Shown here one piece after another: positions 1 through 5,171 of a DNA stretch of 5,171 bases; the stretch's first letter is position 1, and every line of letters starts with the position of its first letter. The notes beneath the pieces are model-generated. The model did no database searches. It had not been told where the DNA came from and saw only the letters and a program-made list of their open reading frames with translations. This DNA comes from an uncultured Bacteroidia bacterium. GTDB lineage: Bacteria > Bacteroidota > Bacteroidia > Bacteroidales > UBA932. The stretch lies in assembly GCA_902773305.1 (NCBI GenBank), contig CACYEB010000181.1, positions 1 to 5,171 of the forward strand, in the 5' to 3' direction. The position numbers were made by a program, and so were the translations under genes.

Positions 1-419
1 GCAAACACCACCACGCTCTTGCGGTCGCGGTCATACACGAAGTAGGCCAGATTGTCGTCGCCGGTGGTGTCGGGGGCGTAATAGGCGTGATAGTGGTTGC
101 CGACGCGGATATCCTTCACATTGAAGACCTTGCGGGAAGCCTCTGCCAAAGAGTTCGCGGTGGACTGCCCCACCCCCAGTTTCTCCATCAGCACAGAGAA
201 GTAGTCGCCCTCCGCCACGACGCCGTCGTCCACCGAATACATATCCACCGGAATGCCGTGTTCATAGGTGTGCCCGGCAGTGTCGGAAACAGCCTCCTGG
301 GCCGGTCGGGCTGTACGCCTGACGTCCCCCATTTTCTCCCCCGGACCGCCGTTGGAAGCAGTGCAGCCGGCCATCACTGACACTGCCAAAAAAGCCAGAA
401 CTATATGTTTTGATGTCAT
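1..419 (-). CDS. Lipoprotein, N-terminal part of a probable M23-family peptidoglycan endopeptidase (3' end beyond the window)
   Basis: An open frame runs from an ATG at 419 leftward off the window edge: 139 full codons with no stop. Residues 1-19 form a lipoprotein signal peptide: a short basic start, a hydrophobic stretch at about 6-17, and a lipobox M-A-G-C with Cys19 as the lipidated residue. Residues after Cys19 (TASNGG) lack the acidic run that marks surface-exported Bacteroidetes lipoproteins, so a periplasm-facing anchor is likely. Residues 20-50 look like a low-complexity linker. From about 53 (GIPVD, then SVLMEKLGV, then ASRKVFNVKDIRVGNHY) the protein resembles, from memory, the LysM/OapA-like region that precedes the LytM catalytic domain in Bacteroidales M23 metallopeptidases. 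The zinc-binding motifs would lie in the missing C-terminal part, so enzymatic function is inferred, not seen. It is divergent from the dcw operon and has its own promoter. The start is chosen because the signal peptide begins directly there. Confidence 0.75.
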   Translation of the reverse strand, partial: MTSKHIVLAFLAVSVMAGCTASNGGPGEKMGDVRRTARPAQEAVSDTAGHTYEHGIPVDMYSVDDGVVAEGDYFSVLMEKLGVGQSTANSLAEASRKVFNVKDIRVGNHYHAYYAPDTTGDDNLAYFVYDRDRKSVVVF

Positions 420-440
420 ACCCGAATTGTTTGTTGCACA

Positions 441-472
441 CAAATTTAGGGACTAATGTAATTTTTTGGAAA
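441..472 (-). promoter_or_regulatory. Bacteroidetes-type promoter for the divergent lipoprotein gene
   Basis: Read on the minus strand, 448-441 is TAAATTTG, a full match to the Bacteroidetes -7 consensus TAnnTTTG. Twenty bases further upstream, 472-469 reads TTTC, three of four matches to the -33 TTTG element, at the usual spacing. The transcript would start near 437 and give a leader of under 20 nt before the ATG at 419. No clear Shine-Dalgarno site lies in that leader, which is normal for the phylum. The -33 element falls inside the 10-bp repeat block, so a protein bound there would probably affect this promoter too. Confidence 0.6.
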
Positions 473-506
473 TTTTTGTAAAAAAATGTAAAAAATCACA
501 AAAAAG
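457..506. repeat. Phased 10-bp repeats with A/T-tracts; candidate MraZ operator or curved DNA
   Basis: Five consecutive 10-bp units can be laid out: TGTAATTTTT (457), TGGAAATTTT (467), TGTAAAAAAA (477), TGTAAAAAAT (487) and a degenerate CACAAAAAAG (497). The first four share TG(T/G)AA followed by five A/T bases. Their A/T-tracts (460-467, 470-477, 480-486, 490-495, 500-505) begin exactly every 10 bp, close to one helical turn, which is the classic arrangement for intrinsic curvature. The block ends six bases before the mraZ -7 element and covers the -33 positions of both divergent promoters. Known MraZ proteins bind short direct repeats in 10-bp register upstream of mraZ (TGGG-N5 repeats in E. 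coli), which makes this a candidate autoregulatory operator. The repeat is seen directly; the role is inferred. Confidence 0.7.
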
Positions 507-511
507 TATTA

Positions 512-519
512 TACCTTTG
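512..519 (+). promoter_or_regulatory. Bacteroidetes-type -7 element of the mraZ/dcw operon promoter
   Basis: TACCTTTG at 512-519 matches the Bacteroidetes -7 consensus TAnnTTTG at every defined base. Transcription would start near 523, leaving a leader of about 20 nt before the mraZ ATG at 543. No TTTG-like -33 element is found at the expected 19-21 bp spacing (487-492 reads TGTAAA); that place is taken by the phased A-tract repeats, which may substitute for it or may recruit a regulator. No recognisable Shine-Dalgarno site precedes mraZ. Confidence 0.6.
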
Positions 520-542
520 CCTTACACACATCACTCTATCAT

Positions 543-989
543 ATGATCAATTTTATCGGCGAATACAAGGCTAAGGTTGACGACAGGGGGAGGCTTGTTT
601 TCCCCTCTGCCTTCAAAGCCATCTGCGGCGACAGCATCAAGCAGGGATTCGTCGTTAAAAAGACTTTGTTCGCAAACTGCCTCGAGATGTTCACCTACGA
701 ATCGTGGGAAAGGGAGTCCGAGGCAGTGCGGGCAAGGCTTAATCTTTTCAACAGGGATGACGAGCGTTTCTGGCGTGCATATACCAGCAACCGCACCTGG
801 GTCGTCCCCGATGAGAAACTTGGCAGGATTTCCATCCCGAAGGCTCTTCTGGATTCGGTTGGTATCGAGAAAGAAGCCGTCTTCTGCGGACGGGACTTCA
901 AAATAGAGATCTGGGCGAAGGACAGCCTCGAAAGCATCACATTATCCGATGACGAATATGTAGCACTTGCAGAAAAGACGCTTGGATAA
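543..989 (+). CDS. mraZ: Transcriptional regulator MraZ
   Basis: MraZ is the DNA-binding regulator usually encoded first in the dcw cluster; it forms ring-shaped oligomers and, where studied, controls its own operon. The 148-residue protein has the normal family length and two SpoVT/AbrB-like halves. The first half begins at the N-terminus with IGEYKAKVDDRGRLVFP (residues 5-21), carrying the DxxGR motif at 13-17. The second carries EKLGRISIP (91-99), where the acidic position is Glu91 rather than the more common Asp. Start: the ATG at 543 places the conserved GEYKAKVD stretch right at the N-terminus, as in relatives, and lies about 20 nt downstream of the predicted transcription start. It is followed after 15 nt by rsmH, as in most bacteria. 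Identification is firm from motif content and context; the binding site is discussed under the upstream repeats. Confidence 0.96.
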   Translation: MINFIGEYKAKVDDRGRLVFPSAFKAICGDSIKQGFVVKKTLFANCLEMFTYESWERESEAVRARLNLFNRDDERFWRAYTSNRTWVVPDEKLGRISIPKALLDSVGIEKEAVFCGRDFKIEIWAKDSLESITLSDDEYVALAEKTLG

Positions 990-990
990 A

Positions 991-995
991 AGGAG
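991..995 (+). promoter_or_regulatory. Shine-Dalgarno site of rsmH
   Basis: AGGAG at 991-995 lies just after the mraZ stop codon and nine bases before the rsmH ATG at 1005. It is the only strong Shine-Dalgarno match before a gene start in this window, and it fixes the rsmH start over later in-frame ATGs. Confidence 0.75.
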
Positions 996-1004
996 ATTAC
1001 GGCT

Positions 1005-1886
1005 ATGTCTGACTATCATACACCTGTTCTTTTGCAAGAAAGTGTATCCGCCCTCTCCATTAAACCCAGCGGCGTTTATGTAGATGCCACATTCGGAGGC
1101 GGCGGCCACAGCAGGGCTATCCTGCAGCAGTTGTCAGCCAAGGGGCGTCTTATCGCAATAGACCAGGACAGCGATGCCCTTGCCGGAGCACCTGACGACA
1201 AGCGGCTGATTCCGGTCCGCTCGAACTTCAGGTTCGTCCACAACTGGGTCCGCCGCAGCGGTTTCACGAATGTGGACGGCATCCTGGCCGACCTTGGGGT
1301 GTCGTCACACCAGTTCGACACTGCCGAACGCGGCTTTTCGTTCCGCTTTGACAGCGATTTGGATATGCGTATGAGCGACAGGGCCTCCAGAACAGCGAAG
1401 GATGTAGTGAATGGATATACGGAAGAGGCGCTGGAGAGGATATTCAGGGAATACGGTGAGGTGAAGGGCAGCCGGCAGGCGGCAAGGCTTATATGCTCCG
1501 CCCGCGCAGCCAATCCGCTCAACACCACCACGGAGCTGAACGCCGCCCTGGAAGGGATTACCCCCAAGGCAGCACCGCACAAATTCCTGGCAAAGGTCTA
1601 CCAGGCGTTGCGCATAGAGGTCAACGACGAGATGAAGGCGCTGGAGAGATTTATGCCGATGGCGATAAAATCGCTTGGCGAAGGTGGTATCCTGGCAGTG
1701 ATCACCTATCACTCGCTTGAAGACCGCATCGTCAAGAACGCAGTCAGGGACGCCGTCTCTGCCGGACTGCTGGAGAAGGTGACGGCAAAGCCGGTGCTCC
1801 CCCGGGAAGAGGAGATACAGCAGAACACACGCGCCCGCAGCGCCAAGCTGAGGGTGGCAAAAAGAACGGGAATGATGTATAAGTAG
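1005..1886 (+). CDS. rsmH: 16S rRNA (cytosine(1402)-N(4))-methyltransferase RsmH
   Basis: RsmH (formerly MraW) uses S-adenosylmethionine to methylate N4 of C1402 in the 16S rRNA decoding centre. The 293-residue protein shows the family signatures in order: HTPVLLQE at 5-12; the SAM-binding glycine loop VDATFGGGGHS at 26-36; the acidic end of strand 2, AIDQD at 51-55; ADLGVSSHQFD at 95-105; RGFSFR then DLDMRM at 109-123; the inserted helical domain at about 130-195; QALRIEVNDE at 200-209; ITYHSLEDR at 233-241; and the terminal RSAKLRVAKR at 278-287. Length is slightly below the usual 300-310 but no motif is missing. Start: the ATG at 1005 has a good AGGAG site and puts HTPVLL at the expected place. 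It stops one base before the next start codon, so the two genes are probably translationally coupled. Confidence 0.97.
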   Translation: MSDYHTPVLLQESVSALSIKPSGVYVDATFGGGGHSRAILQQLSAKGRLIAIDQDSDALAGAPDDKRLIPVRSNFRFVHNWVRRSGFTNVDGILADLGVSSHQFDTAERGFSFRFDSDLDMRMSDRASRTAKDVVNGYTEEALERIFREYGEVKGSRQAARLICSARAANPLNTTTELNAALEGITPKAAPHKFLAKVYQALRIEVNDEMKALERFMPMAIKSLGEGGILAVITYHSLEDRIVKNAVRDAVSAGLLEKVTAKPVLPREEEIQQNTRARSAKLRVAKRTGMMYK

Positions 1887-1887
1887 T

Positions 1888-2223
1888 ATGAGTGCCGGAC
1901 AAAGGATGAGAAGATGGTTCACCGGACTGTTCGGTGGCGAGTATATAACAAAAAAAGGTGTTGACAGGCAAATCCTGTTCATCTTTTTCTGTTTTATGCT
2001 CATAAGCCTCTACTTGATTTGGGGACTCTGGGTAGAAGACCGCATGGCCCTGATCAACAAGAATGACAAGGTCATCGAAGAGCTGAAGATCGAGTTTCAC
2101 GAAAAGGACCTCAAACTCACCGGACTGGATCAGCGGACCCGTATAGAGAAAATGCTGGTGGGCAGCGGAAACACCTCCCTCCACGCCCCCCAGGAACCGC
2201 CCAGGCGCATAGTGATAGAATAG
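1888..2223 (+). CDS. FtsL-like cell division protein (Bacteroidetes type)
   Basis: This 111-residue protein has bitopic FtsL architecture: a basic cytoplasmic tail (1-28, with RMRR and TKK), one transmembrane helix at about 29-48, and a periplasmic part. Residues 50-90 are rich in charged residues with spaced Leu and Ile (ALINKNDKVIEELKIEFHEK) and likely form a coiled coil. The tail PQEPPRRIVIE (101-111) resembles the proline-plus-basic C-terminus of Bacteroidetes FtsL-like proteins, which often end in a PPxxIxxx form. FtsL bridges other divisome proteins (FtsB, FtsQ in proteobacteria) and helps activate FtsWI septal synthesis. Sequence conservation is low in this family, so the assignment rests on topology, tail and position between rsmH and ftsI, the standard FtsL slot. 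Its start lies one base past the rsmH stop with no good Shine-Dalgarno site, which suggests translation by ribosomes finishing rsmH. Confidence 0.85.
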   Translation: MSAGQRMRRWFTGLFGGEYITKKGVDRQILFIFFCFMLISLYLIWGLWVEDRMALINKNDKVIEELKIEFHEKDLKLTGLDQRTRIEKMLVGSGNTSLHAPQEPPRRIVIE

Positions 2224-2233
2224 ATACGGCAGA

Positions 2234-4252
2234 ATGAAGCAGAACGCAATAAAAGTCGGCATCGTTTACGCGATATTCCTGATAATCGGCATAGTGGCGA
2301 TTGTCAGGATGGTCGATTTGCAGTTCTTCGACAAGGGCATCGAATATGACAAATACGGGATGAGGCTTACCCGCGAAGACCCTATCGAGCCCGCACGCGG
2401 CAGTATCCTGGCTGCAGACGGGCGCTATCTTGCCTTTTCCACCCCCGAATATTTCATCGCGCTGGACTGCACGGTCGCAGAAGACTCGGTATTCGAGGCC
2501 AATGTAAGGCCGCTGGCGCAGGCTCTTTCCACAAACTACAAGGAGCGGAGCGTCGATGAATATGTAAATCTGCTCCGAAGCCGCCGTGCAGCAGGCAAGG
2601 GCTACACCCGCCTGCTTAAACAGCACGTGGGCTACGACGAGATGAAAGCCATAAGCAATTATCCCCTTCTGGAGAAGGGGCGCCGGCGCGGAGGCCTCAT
2701 CGTAGAGCAGATAGATCACCGCGAATATCCTTATGACAAGCTGGCCTACCGCGCACTGGGTTATCTGCGCAGCAGCGAAGACAGACCGCGCATAGGTGTA
2801 GAGGGGGCGCTGGATTCGGTTCTGAGAGGCAAGCCTGGAGTGCGTCCGATGCGCCGCATCGACAAGGGAATCTGGATTCCCGATGCCGGATTTGCCGAGA
2901 CTCCCGCAGTCAACGGACAGGACGTACAGATTTCAATTGACATAGATATGCAGGATATCGCCCAGAAAGCTCTCCTGCACAAGATTGAAAACGAAGCCGA
3001 CCTGGAGGCCGGCACCGTGATTGTTATGGAAGTGGCTACCGGAGAAATCCGGGCTATGGTGAATATGGAAAAAGACGAGCGGGGCCGCTTCACCGAGCAG
3101 TACAACTACGCCATAGGGCGTCTGGGCGAGCCGGGCAGCGTGTTCAAGCTGGCCACCCTGGTCACCGCCCTCGAAGACAAGAAAATCACCTTGGACACCA
3201 GGCAGAATGCAGATGTTCTGTGGCACTATTACAAGGTCAAGAAGCCGTTCGAGGATACATACTTGAGAAACTACAGCACGATAACCATCCGCAAGGGACT
3301 CGAGATATCATCCAACAACGTTTTCCGCCGCATTGCGGGCGAGAAATACGACAAGAACCCGCAAGACTTCGTGAACAAGCTCAACAACGAGCGCCGTATC
3401 AGCTACAACTACGACTTTGACCTGCCCGGAATGGGCAAGGCACGCATCCGCGACCCCAAAGACAAGACCTGGAGTCCGGCAGATTTGCCCCAGATAGGTA
3501 TGGGTTATGCCGTACAGCTGACACCGCTTCACATATTGAGTTTCTACAACGCCGTGGCCAACGACGGCATAATGGTCAAGCCGCACCTTTTCGTCAACCT
3601 CCAGAGGGGGGGCGTAGTGGAATATACCTATCCGATAGAAGAGGTCGGCAGGGTCTGCTCCGAAGAGACCGCCGCCCAGGCCAAAGAAGCGCTGCGCGGG
3701 GTGGTCATCGGGGAAAACGGCACAGCCCGGCGCGCATTCGCCGACTGCAAGGTCCACGTGGCCGGCAAGACCGGGACCGCCCGCATCGCCCTGCCGCAGG
3801 GAGGCTATATGGATGCCTCCGGCCGCAAACGCCACCAGGGGTCGTTCGTGGGTTTCTTCCCTTACGAGAATCCCAAATACTCCATCATCGTGGTCGTATA
3901 TTCCCGTCTTGCAGCCAAGAACTTCTACGGCGGCACCTGGGGAGGCCCGGTAGCCTGCGAAATCATAAACAACATATATGCATCATCCCCCGACTGGAAC
4001 TCTCCGGTGGTCTCTTCGGGTGCTATGCCCCAGATTGCCGAGAATATGCACAAGCGGCAGAACGACACCATCAGCGGTGTCCCCAACGTCGTCGGGATGG
4101 GGCTTCGCGATGCGGTATATCTGCTCGAATCCCAAGGCTACAGGGTTGAGTCTGAAGGAAAGGGCAAGATTGTAGGCCAGAGCCCCGCAGCCGGCTCGCT
4201 GATAAACATAAATGAGGATTGTGTAACCCTATCGCTTGCAGAAAAGTTATGA
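2234..4252 (+). CDS. ftsI: Penicillin-binding protein FtsI/PBP3 with C-terminal PASTA domain (septal peptidoglycan D,D-transpeptidase)
   Basis: This class B penicillin-binding protein crosslinks septal peptidoglycan in the periplasm together with FtsW. The 672 residues show, in order: a short cytoplasmic tail and one transmembrane anchor at about 8-26; the start of the pedestal/dimerisation domain with EPARGSILAADGR (52-64); IGVEGALDSVLRG (187-199) closing that domain; and the transpeptidase domain from about 255 to 585. All three catalytic motifs are intact: SVFK with nucleophile Ser302 and Lys305, SSN at 359-361, and KTGT at 512-515. A single PASTA domain occupies about 613-670 (VPNVVGMGLRDAVYLLESQG), after a polar linker at about 585-612. 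This layout fits the FtsI/SpoVD type found in Bacteroidetes dcw clusters. It begins 10 nt after the FtsL-like stop and overlaps murE by 4 nt. Being between the FtsL-like gene and murE separates it from elongation-type PBP2. Confidence 0.95.
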   Translation: MKQNAIKVGIVYAIFLIIGIVAIVRMVDLQFFDKGIEYDKYGMRLTREDPIEPARGSILAADGRYLAFSTPEYFIALDCTVAEDSVFEANVRPLAQALSTNYKERSVDEYVNLLRSRRAAGKGYTRLLKQHVGYDEMKAISNYPLLEKGRRRGGLIVEQIDHREYPYDKLAYRALGYLRSSEDRPRIGVEGALDSVLRGKPGVRPMRRIDKGIWIPDAGFAETPAVNGQDVQISIDIDMQDIAQKALLHKIENEADLEAGTVIVMEVATGEIRAMVNMEKDERGRFTEQYNYAIGRLGEPGSVFKLATLVTALEDKKITLDTRQNADVLWHYYKVKKPFEDTYLRNYSTITIRKGLEISSNNVFRRIAGEKYDKNPQDFVNKLNNERRISYNYDFDLPGMGKARIRDPKDKTWSPADLPQIGMGYAVQLTPLHILSFYNAVANDGIMVKPHLFVNLQRGGVVEYTYPIEEVGRVCSEETAAQAKEALRGVVIGENGTARRAFADCKVHVAGKTGTARIALPQGGYMDASGRKRHQGSFVGFFPYENPKYSIIVVVYSRLAAKNFYGGTWGGPVACEIINNIYASSPDWNSPVVSSGAMPQIAENMHKRQNDTISGVPNVVGMGLRDAVYLLESQGYRVESEGKGKIVGQSPAAGSLININEDCVTLSLAEKL

Positions 4253-5171
4253 AACTCGAACAATTGGATCTGAAATCGCTCGGGATAACCTCCATAGAGA
4301 CCGACTCGCGCAAATGCACTCCCGGAAGTCTTTTCGTGGCCATCGAGGGGAACTCCGCCGACGGACACAGGTTCATTCCGAAAGCGATAGAGAACGGCGC
4401 CTCCACCGTAGTATATCAAAATGACGGAGAGTTTCTGACAACTCCCGGCGTTACGTTTGTAAAGGTTCCTTCAAGCCGCAAGGCACTCTCGCAGCTGGCC
4501 GCCCGGTTCTACGACCGCCCCTCTTCGAAACTCAATCTGGTGGGAGTGACGGGCACCAACGGCAAAACCACCACCGCCACCCTGCTCTACCGTCTTTTTA
4601 CCCTGCTCGGATATGAGTGCGGCCTGATATCGACAATCGCCAACTATATCGGCAAAAGGCGTTACCACACCGACCACACCACCCCCGACCCTCTGGAGCT
4701 CAACGCCCTGCTTGACGAAATGGTTGCAGCCGGATGCCAGTATTGCTTTATGGAGGTCAGCTCGCACGCCATAGACCAGGACCGCATAAGCGACCTGCAG
4801 TTCAAGGGGGGTATTTTCTCCAACCTGACCCACGACCACCTGGACTATCATAAGACCTTTGACAACTACCGCGACTGCAAGAAGGCCTTCTTTGACGGCC
4901 TGCCTAAGGATGCTTTCGCCCTGGTAAACATAGACGATGCCAACGGCGAGGTAATGGTGCAGAACTGCAAGGCGCACGTCTGGCGCTACTCCTGCAAGAA
5001 GATGGCCGACTTCAAGTGCAAGTTGCTGGAAGAGACCATGGACGGGATGAACCTTATGATAGACGGCGTGCCCGTGTGGACACGCTTCATAGGGGCGCAC
5101 AACGCATACAACCTGCTGGCGGTTTATTCCGCCGCCGTGCTGCTGGGCGCCGGCAAGGAGGAGACACTGAC
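4249..5171 (+). CDS. murE: UDP-N-acetylmuramoyl-L-alanyl-D-glutamate ligase MurE (3' end beyond the window)
   Basis: MurE is the cytoplasmic ATP-dependent ligase that adds the third residue (meso-diaminopimelate or L-lysine) to UDP-MurNAc-L-Ala-D-Glu. The frame stays open for 307 codons to the window edge. Visible features: the N-terminal substrate-binding domain with TDSRKCTPGSLFVAIEG (18-34) and DGHRFIPKAIENGA (38-51); the ATP-binding P-loop GVTGTNGKTTT (99-109); HTTPDPLEL (143-151); MEVSSHAIDQDRI (168-180); and SNLTHDHLDYH (191-201). Lys212, in YRDCKKAFF, is the likely carbamylated lysine by spacing from Tyr207. HNAYNLLAVYSAA (284-296) starts the link to the C-terminal domain. The specificity motif (DNPR in diaminopimelate-adding enzymes) lies in the missing part, so the amino acid added cannot be read here. 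Start: the ATG overlaps the ftsI stop as ATGA, and TDSR sits at the usual distance. Motifs favour MurE over MurF, MurC or MurD. Confidence 0.95.
   Translation, partial: MKLEQLDLKSLGITSIETDSRKCTPGSLFVAIEGNSADGHRFIPKAIENGASTVVYQNDGEFLTTPGVTFVKVPSSRKALSQLAARFYDRPSSKLNLVGVTGTNGKTTTATLLYRLFTLLGYECGLISTIANYIGKRRYHTDHTTPDPLELNALLDEMVAAGCQYCFMEVSSHAIDQDRISDLQFKGGIFSNLTHDHLDYHKTFDNYRDCKKAFFDGLPKDAFALVNIDDANGEVMVQNCKAHVWRYSCKKMADFKCKLLEETMDGMNLMIDGVPVWTRFIGAHNAYNLLAVYSAAVLLGAGKEETL

Noticed and set aside
87..380. A 97-codon plus-strand open frame at the left end
   Set aside because: The minus strand here encodes a lipoprotein with a convincing signal peptide and family-like sequence; the plus-strand frame has no promoter, no Shine-Dalgarno site and no recognisable product.
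473..486. Possible intrinsic terminator (T-run followed by A-run)
   Set aside because: TTTTTGTAAAAA would be an all-A/T stem with a two-base loop, too weak and tight to act as a terminator, and it sits upstream of both divergent starts rather than after a gene.
1305..2003. A 232-codon open frame on the minus strand across rsmH and the FtsL-like gene
   Set aside because: It is antisense to conserved RsmH motifs, spans a gene boundary, and its translation shows no recognisable domain.
4471..5100. A 209-codon open frame on the minus strand inside murE
   Set aside because: It lies fully antisense to clear MurE motifs (P-loop, SSHAID, HDHLDYH). Its product is rich in Val, Gly and His without domain-like features, as expected for a GC-biased shadow frame.
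1..5171. Mobile elements, CRISPR arrays, tRNA or rRNA genes, novel defence system
   Set aside because: Apart from the 123-bp intergenic region the window is filled by recognisable housekeeping genes in their usual order; no transposase, integrase, spaced palindromic repeat or RNA-gene signature was seen.

Overview
This window is the start of a dcw (division and cell wall) gene cluster from a bacterium that is most likely a member of the Bacteroidetes, probably order Bacteroidales. The basis is the gene order mraZ - rsmH - small FtsL-like gene - PASTA-tailed ftsI - murE, the FtsL-like protein of the Bacteroidetes type, two promoters of the Bacteroidetes -7 form (TAnnTTTG), and mostly poor Shine-Dalgarno sites. 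Genus cannot be fixed from the sequence; the genes are moderately GC-rich while the single intergenic region is very AT-rich.

Layout. Positions 1-419 (minus strand) hold the first 139 codons of a lipoprotein that resembles the N-terminal part of Bacteroidetes M23 peptidoglycan endopeptidases; it runs off the left edge. Positions 420-542 are a 123-bp divergent regulatory region with one promoter facing each way and, between them, a block of 10-bp-phased repeats and A/T-tracts. From 543 to the right edge everything is on the plus strand and tightly packed: mraZ (543-989), rsmH (1005-1886), ftsL-like (1888-2223), ftsI (2234-4252) and murE (4249 to the edge, incomplete). Gaps are 15, 1 and 10 nt, then a 4-nt ATGA overlap, so this looks like one operon.

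How the genes work together. MraZ is the cluster's transcription regulator; RsmH methylates 16S rRNA C1402; the FtsL-like protein and FtsI are inner-membrane divisome parts, FtsI being the septal transpeptidase; MurE adds the third amino acid to the cytoplasmic UDP-MurNAc-peptide that becomes FtsI's substrate. The divergent lipoprotein, if it is an M23 endopeptidase, would cut the same wall that FtsI crosslinks.

The genes themselves are ordinary. The most interesting part is the intergenic region: four TG(T/G)AA-N5 units in exact 10-bp register (457-496), followed by a degenerate fifth, sit against the mraZ promoter. The 10-bp spacing matches that of known MraZ operators in other phyla, although the base sequence differs, so this is a candidate Bacteroidetes MraZ operator and/or an intrinsically curved promoter element.
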